Notes: generated by a model from the letters alone, not told the origin. A stretch of 5,824 nt of DNA from an uncultured Coriobacteriales bacterium (GCA_903789505.1 CAIFEU010000128.1:1-5824); one strand, 5' to 3'. Counted from the first letter of the stretch, positions 1-5,742 are shown. Program-made: numbers and translations.

Positions 1-271
1 GCCCTCCACTACTGCCGTGCCCGCATCGCGGGCGTGCCTCGCGCGTCGTCGCTGGTCGCCCCGCCTCCCGCGGCGAGCCTGCCGGCGTCGGGGCGGCGTG
101 CGTCCCGACCTGGGCTGACACTAGGGCAACGCGGGGCGGATGGGAACTGTACCAAAGTGAGGGTTTTCGCCGGGTCCCAAGCGGAATGGCTAGGTCGTGG
201 CCCCTGACCTGCGTCGGAGGGGCTTGGCGTCGCCCGAGTCGCGTCAGCGCGCGCCCGGCTTGCCCCGTCCG
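1..271. other. Non-coding stretch downstream of the LuxR-type regulator
   Basis: I see no supportable gene here. All three plus-strand frames read as Arg/Pro/Ala-rich strings typical of translated GC-rich non-coding DNA, and none shows a recognisable motif or a ribosome binding site. The region follows the stop codon of the minus-strand regulator, but I find no hairpin followed by a T-run that would make a convincing terminator. The only compositional break is an AT-richer island at about 140-185, listed separately. Confidence 0.5.
141..179. other. AT-richer island bounded by short inverted repeats
   Basis: A stretch with runs of A and T (for example CCAAAGTGAGGGTTTTC at 152-168) stands out in otherwise extremely GC-rich DNA. 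It is flanked by TGGGA at 141-145 and its complement TCCCA at 175-179. No convincing -35/-10 pair is found on either strand: CTGACA at 115-120 resembles a -35 but lacks a partner at a suitable distance. It could be a dispersed intergenic element, a regulatory site, or chance. Confidence 0.25.
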
Positions 272-1891
272 TCACGCGTCCGCCCCGCCTGGCCGCCTCC
301 CCGGCGCCGGCGCTTCGCCCGTGCCGGGCGCGGCGTCCCCCGCCTGGCCGCACATAACGGCGTTCACCAGGTCGATGAACTCCTGTCGCGAGTGGATGTC
401 GAGCTTGCGGTAGATGTTCTGCTGATGGAAGCGGACCGTGCTGCTCGAGATGATCAGCACGTCGGCGATGTGCTTGGAGGAGTTGCCGCGCGCGGTGAGG
501 CGCGCTATCTCGAGCTCGCGCGCGGTGAGGTCGTAGCGCTGGCATATGGCGTCGAGCGCCTCGTCGAAGCTCGGGCTGCGGGGCGGCTCGGGCTTCGGCT
601 CGGGGGGCAGCCGCACCTCCGTCGCGACGGTCGCCGTCCCCGCCGGGCGGGGCGCCGCCGCGTCCTCGGCGAGCTCCTGCCGCTGGCGCCGGAGCAGGTC
701 CTCCGTCAGGAGGCGCGCGCTCAGCGATATGCGGTACCCGCTCAGGCCATGGTAGGCCACCAGGGCGGCTGCGAACACGATGACGAGCACGAGCGCCATC
801 ACGCCCGCCAGGCTGTACAGCGAGGCGAGCGAGGCCTGCGCCTGCGCACCCACGGCAAGGGTGAGGGTCGAGGTCAGGCTTACGTCGCTGACCAGGGCGA
901 GGAACGAGCAGGCGACGTAGCGCGGGCTCCCGGCGCGGGATACGACCGCGGGCGCCAGCGCCCATCGCAGCACCGTGTAGCCCGCCGCGGTCGCGCCGAC
1001 GACGCCCCCCGCGAACGGGACCGTGCCCAGCGTGCACACGCAGCACACGAGCAGCCCGAGGAACAGCAGGCAGAACAGGGGAACCCACAGGTGGGACTGC
1101 CAGTCCGCGTCGCGGTACAGCACCGCCGCGGTCGCCGCCACGACTCCGGCAAGGCCGGCGAAGTACCCGACCGTGACGCCGACGCCGCCCTCGGCCCCCG
1201 AGAGCAGCCCTTCGAGGCCACCAGAGAGGACCGCCGCCATGACGCCGGTGACGACGAACATCGCGACGGTCATCCAGGGGTAGTCGAGCATGTGGTCGGA
1301 GTCGACCTGGCCGTCGGGGGCAGCGATCGTCGCGACGCCGGGGAGGGCGATCAGCGACGCGCCGGCGACGAGCGCGGCTGCCCCCACGGCGAGGGGCAGG
1401 CAGGAGGGCAGGCAGCTCGCCGCCGTGGCTACGGCGAGCCCGGCGACGACCCCGACGACCGAGACGCGACGGACGCGCTCCACGGGCATCGCGCACAGCG
1501 CCTCGCACCACGCGAGCCCCAGCACCCCGGTCGCGACGCCGGCGAGCGCGCACGTCGCTATGAGGGGCGTCTGCGAGACGGCCTGGGGGCCCTGGAGCCT
1601 GGTGGTCGCGTGGGCGCAGCAGGGCGCTGCGACGGCGGTGGCGGCGCCGAGCACGGGCCGGGTCAGGGCGCGCGCGCCGGCGACGCCGAGCATCAGCAGC
1701 GCCGCCAGGGCGAGCAGGCGGCACGCCAGGCCCGCAATCGCCGGCGCGCCCGTCGCCATGGAGCCCACGGACCACGGCGTCCCCTGCGCCCCGGCGAGCA
1801 GGCACCCGTCCAGGGCGACCATGGCCGCGAGACCGACCATGGCGAGCGGGTCGCGAGCGGCCTTGCTCGTGGTGTCGCTGATCGTTTTCAT
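272..1891 (-). CDS. LuxR-family transcriptional regulator with N-terminal multi-pass membrane domain
   Basis: A 539-residue protein. Residues about 15-380 are a chain of hydrophobic stretches that I count as roughly twelve membrane segments (for example 47-69, 107-127, 207-223, 238-258, 267-286, 291-312, 357-379). A Pro/Glu-rich linker follows (about 400-445), then a LuxR-type helix-turn-helix at 453-509 with LTARELEIARL, HIADVLIISSSTVRFHQ and IYRKLDIHSRQEF. A Gly/Ala/Pro-rich 30-residue tail ends the protein. Known family: such transporter-like membrane LuxR proteins are greatly expanded in Eggerthellaceae and often sit beside the enzymes they control. Inferred role: the membrane part senses a small molecule or redox state and the cytoplasmic tail binds DNA. 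The start is well supported: AAGGTGAG lies 6 nt before the ATG. Fourteen cysteines fall in the membrane part, including a C-C-V-C cluster at 283-286. It is transcribed divergently from the Moco genes. Ligand and targets are unknown. Confidence 0.9.
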   Translation of the reverse strand: MKTISDTTSKAARDPLAMVGLAAMVALDGCLLAGAQGTPWSVGSMATGAPAIAGLACRLLALAALLMLGVAGARALTRPVLGAATAVAAPCCAHATTRLQGPQAVSQTPLIATCALAGVATGVLGLAWCEALCAMPVERVRRVSVVGVVAGLAVATAASCLPSCLPLAVGAAALVAGASLIALPGVATIAAPDGQVDSDHMLDYPWMTVAMFVVTGVMAAVLSGGLEGLLSGAEGGVGVTVGYFAGLAGVVAATAAVLYRDADWQSHLWVPLFCLLFLGLLVCCVCTLGTVPFAGGVVGATAAGYTVLRWALAPAVVSRAGSPRYVACSFLALVSDVSLTSTLTLAVGAQAQASLASLYSLAGVMALVLVIVFAAALVAYHGLSGYRISLSARLLTEDLLRRQRQELAEDAAAPRPAGTATVATEVRLPPEPKPEPPRSPSFDEALDAICQRYDLTARELEIARLTARGNSSKHIADVLIISSSTVRFHQQNIYRKLDIHSRQEFIDLVNAVMCGQAGDAAPGTGEAPAPGRRPGGADA

Positions 1892-1897
1892 AAAGCA

Positions 1898-1905
1898 CTC
1901 ACCTT
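1898..1905 (-). promoter_or_regulatory. Ribosome binding site of the LuxR-type regulator
   Basis: On the minus strand AAGGTGAG sits 6 nt upstream of the ATG at 1891. This strong Shine-Dalgarno match decides the start of the 539-residue frame over the overlapping minus-strand frame that runs from 1898. Confidence 0.8.
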
Positions 1906-1920
1906 ATGGTAGACGGTAAG

Positions 1921-1945
1921 ACATTGCATGGGTAACCCTGAATGT
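1921..1945. promoter_or_regulatory. Interrupted dyad upstream of the regulator, candidate operator
   Basis: ACATT at 1921-1925 is matched by its complement AATGT at 1941-1945, and inside these GGGT (1930-1933) pairs with ACCC (1935-1938) around a single A. The arms are separated by 4 and 2 nt, so the symmetry is imperfect. The dyad ends about 30 bp upstream of the regulator's ATG and overlaps the region where its promoter must lie (a weak minus-strand TTACCC, 18 nt, TACCAT). This fits an autoregulatory operator, but no protein-binding evidence exists. Confidence 0.35.
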
Positions 1946-2002
1946 AGCCTTTAGACGCGGGGCTTCGCGAGGCGCCCCCGGCACCCCCCCCTGTTCGGTC
2001 GG

Positions 2003-2028
2003 CGGCCCTCGTGGGCCGGGGGAGGCCC
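2003..2028. repeat. Direct repeat, copy A, with hairpin core
   Basis: Identical to copy B (2064-2089) at 25 of 26 positions, starting exactly 61 nt before it. The first 16 bases form a perfect 6-bp inverted repeat, CGGCCC and GGGCCG around TCGT, followed by GGGGAGGCCC. The sole difference from copy B is G at 2014. Confidence 0.7.
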
Positions 2029-2030
2029 TC

Positions 2031-2102
2031 CTCGCGGGTGACCGCGTCGTCGGGGCGGAACGACGGCCCTCGTGAGCCGGGGGAGGCCCAATCACCCGCG
2101 GG
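2031..2102. repeat. Long-range inverted repeat enclosing direct repeat B
   Basis: CGCGGGTGA at 2033-2041 is the exact complement of TCACCCGCG at 2092-2100. Continuing outward gives a wobble and a further C-G pair. The 50-nt loop contains a second hairpin, CGTCGT (2045-2050) with ACGACG (2060-2065), and most of repeat B. Short GC inverted repeats are common by chance here, so the nested arrangement is the notable part. Confidence 0.4.
2064..2089. repeat. Direct repeat, copy B, with hairpin core
   Basis: Second copy of the 26-nt unit at 2003-2028, with A at 2075 in place of G. In a plus-strand RNA this would break one stem pair (C-A). In a minus-strand RNA it leaves a U-G wobble, so the stem survives only if the region is read as the leader of the regulator gene. 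Confidence 0.7.
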
Positions 2103-2403
2103 GTATCCTCTCCGGAAGGATGCCGGAAGGCGCCCCCCGGGCCCGTCGCCGACAGTGCAAGCATATTGCCGCTGGCGGCGCCGGGCGGCACGGGCGCGCG
2201 TCCCAACACAAATGAAATGCTTTGCGCGAATCGCCCCCGCGCGCCGCATCATGAGGCGGCCGCGAGCTGCGGCTATGCGGACGGGCGGGCCGCGCCCGCT
2301 TGCCCCTCGAAGGCGCGGGAACGCGGGATACGCTACCATATGTCGCTGCACGTGCCTCCATCGCGGGAGTGCGACGCGCCGGGAAGAAGGGTCGGCTGAC
2401 ACC

Positions 2404-3702
2404 ATGTACACGCTGTTTCTCACCGGAGGGATCGGGTCGGGGAAGTCCACCGCGCTTGCGCACCTGCGCGCCCGCGGCGCGGACGTGGTCGACCTCGACG
2501 AGGTCGCCCACCGGGTCCTGGAGGACGAAGACATCAAGCGGCAGCTCGCCGCGCGCTTCGGCGCGCAGGTCATCGGCGCCGACGGCAGGGTCGAGCGCCC
2601 CGAGCTCGCCCGAAGGGCGTTCGCTGACGCCGCCTCGACGGCAGACCTCGACGCGATCACGCACCCCGCGATCCTCGCCCGGCTCGACGCGATGTTCGAC
2701 GAGGCCGCCCGCAGGGAGGACCCCGCCGCGCCCGTCAGGCTCGCCGTCGTCGAGGTGCAGATCGCCGAGGCGGCGGGCTCGGGCGTCGCCGACGAGGTCA
2801 TGACCCTGGCGTGCCCGCGCGAGCAGCGCAAGCTGCGCGCGGTCACCCGGGGCATGTCGCCGCAGGACTTCGACAGGCGCGACGCGATGCAGGTGGACGA
2901 CGCGCAGCGCGCCGCGCTGGCGGACACCGTCATCGACTCCTCCGGAGACCCCGAGGACCTCGTAGCCCGTCTGGACGCCTGGTTCGACGCCCGGCAGGCG
3001 GCCGGCTGGCGGCGCCCCGCGCGCCAGGGGCGCGACGAGGGCGGCAGGTTCGCGCCCGGCTGGCTCTCCCGCGCCTGCGCGGGGCTCCCGAGCCCCGCCC
3101 TCGCGTTCGTGGGCAGGCACAACTCCGGCAAGACGACGCTGGTGGTCAAGGTCATCGAGGAGCTCGTCGCCCGCGGGGTCGACGTAGGCTCGGTCAAGCA
3201 CCACGGGCATCGCGGATTCGACATCGACGTCGAGGGCAAGGACTCCTGGCGCCACCGCCACGCCGGCGCGAGCGAGGTCGCGATCAGCGCGCCCGACCAG
3301 TTCGCGCTGATCCGCACGCTTGACGAGGAGCTGACGATGGAGCAGGTGGTCCGCATGATGCGCCCGCACGAGGTCGTCCTCGTGGAGGGGTATCGCCACT
3401 CCGAGATGCCTGCGGTGGAGGTCATGCGTGCCGCCAACGAGCGCGACCGGCTCGCGGGGGAGGAGTTCGTCCGCGCCGTCCGGTCGGGGGAGCCCTTCGC
3501 GTTCGACCCCGCCGAACTCCGGGAGCGGCTGGGAGGGGACGCCGACCGGCAGCCCGACGAGCGAACCGTGGCAATCGCGACCGACATGCCGCGCGTGAGG
3601 AGGGCTGCCCTGGAGTGCGGCATGCGGGCGTTCGGGCTGGACTGCGCCGAGGAAATCGCCGACTTCGTCCGCGGCGGCCTGGGCGCCGTCGACCCCCGGT
3701 GA
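2404..3702 (+). CDS. mobB: Fusion of a dephospho-CoA-kinase-like domain with MobB
   Basis: A 432-residue two-domain P-loop protein. Residues 1-200 resemble dephospho-CoA kinase (CoaE, last step of coenzyme A synthesis): Walker A GGIGSGKS (8-15), DLDEVAH (30-36), HP (87-88), lid arginines around 142-149 and AD (173-174). The usual P-L-L-x-E substrate loop is replaced by EVQIAE (117-122). A linker (about 201-230) leads to a complete MobB domain: GRHNSGKTT (237-245), KHHGH (265-269), DID (273-275), GKDS (278-281), AGAS (287-290), LVEGY (326-330) and TVAIATD (388-394). MobB is a GTP-binding accessory to MobA in forming molybdopterin-guanine dinucleotide. The ATG at 2404 is chosen because the kinase fold begins immediately after it. 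The Shine-Dalgarno GAAGAAGG is about 13 nt away, longer than usual. The gene heads a plus-strand Moco cluster, 137 bp before moeA. The MobB part is secure; whether the first domain phosphorylates dephospho-CoA is open. Confidence 0.9.
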   Translation: MYTLFLTGGIGSGKSTALAHLRARGADVVDLDEVAHRVLEDEDIKRQLAARFGAQVIGADGRVERPELARRAFADAASTADLDAITHPAILARLDAMFDEAARREDPAAPVRLAVVEVQIAEAAGSGVADEVMTLACPREQRKLRAVTRGMSPQDFDRRDAMQVDDAQRAALADTVIDSSGDPEDLVARLDAWFDARQAAGWRRPARQGRDEGGRFAPGWLSRACAGLPSPALAFVGRHNSGKTTLVVKVIEELVARGVDVGSVKHHGHRGFDIDVEGKDSWRHRHAGASEVAISAPDQFALIRTLDEELTMEQVVRMMRPHEVVLVEGYRHSEMPAVEVMRAANERDRLAGEEFVRAVRSGEPFAFDPAELRERLGGDADRQPDERTVAIATDMPRVRRAALECGMRAFGLDCAEEIADFVRGGLGAVDPR

Positions 3703-3788
3703 GCGCGCCTCCCCTCGGACGTCACCCCGCCGCGCTCCGCGCGTCGCGCCCTGCCCGCGCCGCGGTGTTGTAGGATTGCACGCTAGTG

Positions 3789-3809
3789 GCCCGTCCGGGC
3801 GGGACGGGC
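3789..3809 (+). other. Perfect 8-bp hairpin in the moeA leader
   Basis: GCCCGTCC (3789-3796) and GGACGGGC (3802-3809) form a perfect stem around GGGCG in the 137-bp gap between the fusion gene and moeA. No T-run follows, so it is not a standard intrinsic terminator. It ends about 18 nt before the GGGAG ribosome binding site. It may protect mRNA ends or be chance in GC-rich DNA. I see no match to a riboswitch I know, including the Moco element. Confidence 0.4.
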
Positions 3810-3839
3810 GCGCAAGTGAGGGAGAATGGGAGATTGCAG

Positions 3840-5093
3840 ATGCAGAAGGGCAGCATGATCAGCGTCGAGCAGGCGCAGGCGATCGCGCTGGAGTGCGCGC
3901 GCAGGCTCGACGAGGAGCAGGTCGACCTCGCCGACTGCTTCGGTCGCGTGCTCTCGCGCGACGTCGTCGCCGACATGGACGTCGCGCCGTTCGACAACAC
4001 CGCCATGGACGGCTTCGCGGTCGTCTCCTCCGACCTGGCGGGGGCGAGCGAGCGGGAGCCGGTCACGCTGCGGGTCCTCGCCGAGGAGGGCGCAGGCTCG
4101 AGCTATTCCGGCACGGTCGTCCCGGGCACCACGGTGCGCATCATGACCGGGGCGCCCATCCCCGCGGGAGCCGACGCCGTCGTCAAGTTCGAGCAGGTCG
4201 AAGGGGGCGAGTCCGCCGGGCAGGACGCGGTGTTCTCGGCGCCCGTCAAGCCGGGGGCCAACATCCGCCGCGCGGGGGAGGAGTTCCGCCGCGGCGACGT
4301 CGTCCTGCGCTCGTGCGAGCGCGTGAACGCCTACGCGATGGGCATGCTCGCCTCCGCCGGGGCGGTCCGCGTGAGCGTCTTCCGTCGCCCGCGCGTCGGC
4401 GTGTTCTCGATCGGCAGCGAGCTCGTCTCGCCCGCGCAGACCCCCGCCGCCGGGAAGATCCGCAACTCCAACACGGCCTGCCTGGCCGGCCTCGCCACCG
4501 ATGCCCTCTGCGAGCCGCGCGTCTACCCGATCGTCCCGGACGACCGCGGCGCGATCGCCTCGCAGCTGCGCAGGGCGCTCGACGAGTGCGACGCGGTCGT
4601 CACCGCGGGCGGCGCGAGCAAGGGGGACTTCGACTACATCAACGGCGTGATCGCGGAGCTCGGCGAGGTCAAGTTCGACTACATCTCTCTGCGCCCCGGC
4701 AAGCGCCAGACGCTGGGCGTGGTCGGCGGCAAGCCCGTCTGGGGCCTGTCGGGCAACCCCGCCGCCGCGGCGGTCGGGTTCGAGCTGCTCGTCCGACCGG
4801 TCCTTCGCGCCATGCAGGGGATGGCCCCGCTGCCGCGCCCCGTCGTCCGGGCCCGGCTGGCGACGGACGTCAAGAAGAAGGAGACGCGCCGCTACTACGA
4901 GCGCGGTCTGGTCGAGCGCGCCCAGGACGGCTCCTGGGTCGCGACCGAGTTCCGCGGGCAGTCCTCGGCGCTGCTTGGCGCGCTACAGCGCTGCAACTGC
5001 CTCATCATCCTGCCCGACGACAGCCTGGGGATGAAGGCGGGCGACGAGGTCGACTGCATGCGCATCGACATCCCCGAGGGCACGCAGGCGTAG
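3840..5093 (+). CDS. moeA: Molybdopterin molybdenumtransferase MoeA
   Basis: MoeA inserts molybdate into adenylylated molybdopterin to produce active Moco in the cytoplasm. The 417-residue protein matches the usual bacterial length of about 400. Visible motifs: CFGRVL (33-38), PFDNTAMDGFAV (50-61, with the conserved Asp 57), TGAPIPAGADAVV (103-115), GANIRRAGEE (139-148), IGSEL (191-195, usually TGDEL), VPDD (232-235), TAGGASKGDFDYI (255-267), LRPGK (284-288), LSGNPAAA (303-310, usually LPGNP), then the C-terminal MoeA domain from about 335. The order matches the substrate-binding, MogA-like and C-terminal regions of the family. I chose ATG 3840 because GGGAG lies 7 nt upstream. ATG 3855 is an alternative giving MISVEQ, the more usual family start. 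It lies in the same direction between the mobB fusion and mogA, probably one Moco transcription unit, although the 137-bp upstream gap could hold its own promoter. Confidence 0.95.
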   Translation: MQKGSMISVEQAQAIALECARRLDEEQVDLADCFGRVLSRDVVADMDVAPFDNTAMDGFAVVSSDLAGASEREPVTLRVLAEEGAGSSYSGTVVPGTTVRIMTGAPIPAGADAVVKFEQVEGGESAGQDAVFSAPVKPGANIRRAGEEFRRGDVVLRSCERVNAYAMGMLASAGAVRVSVFRRPRVGVFSIGSELVSPAQTPAAGKIRNSNTACLAGLATDALCEPRVYPIVPDDRGAIASQLRRALDECDAVVTAGGASKGDFDYINGVIAELGEVKFDYISLRPGKRQTLGVVGGKPVWGLSGNPAAAAVGFELLVRPVLRAMQGMAPLPRPVVRARLATDVKKKETRRYYERGLVERAQDGSWVATEFRGQSSALLGALQRCNCLIILPDDSLGMKAGDEVDCMRIDIPEGTQA

Positions 5094-5100
5094 CGCCCCT

Positions 5101-5121
5101 GCCCGGGCGCCACGCCCGGGC
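5101..5121 (+). other. 9-bp GC hairpin between moeA and mogA
   Basis: GCCCGGGCG (5101-5109) pairs fully with CGCCCGGGC (5113-5121) around CCA, starting 8 nt after the moeA stop. Each arm contains the self-complementary GCCCGGGC, so it is also a direct repeat. No T-run follows. It could be a weak or Rho-assisted attenuator or an mRNA-stability element setting the moeA to mogA ratio; this is inference. Confidence 0.45.
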
Positions 5122-5152
5122 GTCGCGGGCGAAGGGCAGGCAACGACAGGGC

Positions 5153-5159
5153 AAGGAGG
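5153..5159 (+). promoter_or_regulatory. Ribosome binding site of mogA
   Basis: AAGGAGG lies 5 nt upstream of the ATG at 5165. It is the strongest Shine-Dalgarno sequence in the window and fixes the mogA start. Confidence 0.85.
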
Positions 5160-5164
5160 CCCGC

Positions 5165-5671
5165 ATGGACATCAGGTTCGCGATCGTCACGTCGTCGGAC
5201 ACGCGCGACATCGAGCAGGACACCGCGGGCGCGGCGCTTGCGGAGCTCGTCGAGGCAAACGGCTGGCAGGTGGTGTCCCACGTCGTCGTGAGGGACGAGC
5301 TCGACCAGCTCGAGTCCGCGATCGTCAGGGCCTCCGACGAGCTCGGCGCCGACGTCGTTCTCACCTGCGGCGGCACGGGGCTGTCGCCGCGCGACGTTAC
5401 CCCCGAGGCGACCGCCGCGGTGTGCGACCGCAACGTCCCGGGCGTCGCGGAGGCGATTCGCGCCGCCTCGCTCGCCAAGACCGGGCACGCGATGCTGTCG
5501 CGCGCCGTCTGCATGCAGCGCGGCAAGACGCTGGTGGTCAACCTGCCCGGCTCCGAGCGCGCCGCGCGCGAGTGCTGGGAGGTCATCGCCGGGCAGATGG
5601 AGCACGCCAAGCGCATGACCGCGGGCGAGCATCACCACGGCGACGGTCACGAGGACAACGCGGGCCGCTAG
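5165..5671 (+). CDS. mogA: Molybdopterin adenylyltransferase (MogA/MoaB family)
   Basis: Catalyses ATP-dependent adenylylation of molybdopterin, preparing it for metal insertion by MoeA. The 168-residue protein has the full family signature: TSSDTR (9-14), QDTAG (18-22), RDE (43-45), LTCGGTGLSPRDVTPEAT (66-83), LSRAV (111-115) and VVNLPGS (124-130). Asp 44 and Asp 77 line up with the two functionally important acidic residues of E. coli MogA. The RDVTPE form favours MogA over E. coli MoaB, which has GDQAPE, though actinobacterial annotation often calls such proteins MogA/MoaB. The last residues contain an unusual His/Asp/Glu-rich tail (HHHGDGHED, 156-164). The gene starts 71 bp after moeA on the same strand, and the two proteins act in consecutive steps, so co-transcription is likely. 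Confidence 0.93.
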   Translation: MDIRFAIVTSSDTRDIEQDTAGAALAELVEANGWQVVSHVVVRDELDQLESAIVRASDELGADVVLTCGGTGLSPRDVTPEATAAVCDRNVPGVAEAIRAASLAKTGHAMLSRAVCMQRGKTLVVNLPGSERAARECWEVIAGQMEHAKRMTAGEHHHGDGHEDNAGR

Positions 5672-5720
5672 CTTCCCACGCGTGCCGCCCGTGGCCCCCG
5701 GTGCGCCCTTTGGGACAACG

Positions 5721-5742
5721 GCTGTGACTTTATTTACACAGC
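5721..5742. promoter_or_regulatory. Crp-family-like dyad overlapping the -35 box
   Basis: GCTGTG (5721-5726) and CACAGC (5737-5742) form a 22-bp dyad. Within it, TGTGA (5723-5727), six bases, then TTACA (5734-5738) differs at one position from the Crp consensus TGTGA-N6-TCACA. Its centre would be about 37 bases before the predicted start, overlapping the -35. This favours repression or close contact with polymerase. Confidence 0.45.

Larger units (their letters stand above)
1892..2403. other. Divergent intergenic region between the regulator and the Moco genes
   Basis: These 512 bases separate two divergently transcribed genes, which is long for so compact a genome. No frame inside reads like a protein, though several stay open because of the high GC. 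It contains an interrupted dyad next to the regulator (1921-1945), a 26-nt near-identical direct repeat (2003-2028 and 2064-2089), a long-range inverted repeat (2033-2041 with 2092-2100), and AT-richer patches at about 2157-2168 and 2202-2226. I could not identify a convincing plus-strand promoter for the fusion gene. A TACCAT at 2334-2339 looks like a -10 but has no good -35. Confidence 0.6.

Noticed and set aside
136..190. A tRNA-like segment in the left intergenic region
   Set aside because: There is no T-loop signature (GGTTCGAATCC-like), no acceptor stem pairing and no cloverleaf that I could fold.
9..1898. A 629-residue minus-strand open frame overlapping the regulator
   Set aside because: It is almost entirely Arg, Gly, Ala and Pro with no motif. 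It overlaps the membrane LuxR-type gene, which has clear membrane segments, a helix-turn-helix and a strong ribosome binding site.
197..1912. A 571-residue plus-strand open frame antisense to the regulator
   Set aside because: It is antisense to a well-supported gene, with low-complexity Arg/Gly/Ala/His composition, no recognisable domain and no ribosome binding site. Long antisense frames are expected at this GC content.
2064..2089. The direct repeats as a CRISPR array
   Set aside because: There are only two copies, the unit itself forms the hairpin with high GC, and no cas genes or further repeats are present.
1904..2209. A possible 101-residue minus-strand gene in the divergent intergenic region
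   Set aside because: The sequence is Pro/Arg/Gly-rich, I see no clear ribosome binding site, and it runs through the direct repeats. It is best explained as stop-poor GC-rich DNA.
2011..2403. An N-terminal extension of the fusion protein back to position 2011
   Set aside because: The extension is low-complexity and runs through the intergenic repeats. The kinase fold begins immediately after the ATG at 2404.
1899..3725. A 608-residue minus-strand open frame antisense to the CoaE-MobB fusion
   Set aside because: It is Ser/Arg/Ala-rich with no motif and lies opposite a gene with two intact P-loop domains.
3764..3776. TAGGAT at 3771-3776 as the -10 of a moeA promoter
   Set aside because: No reasonable -35 is found 16-18 nt upstream; the sequence there is all G/C.
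3786..3839. A GTG or other upstream start for MoeA at 3786
   Set aside because: The added residues do not resemble MoeA and cover the 3789-3809 hairpin. ATG 3840 has a well-spaced GGGAG.
3703..3839. A Moco riboswitch or other known riboswitch in front of moeA
   Set aside because: The gap is short and shows only a single simple hairpin. I could not match the multi-helix architecture of any riboswitch class I know. A covariance-model search would settle it.
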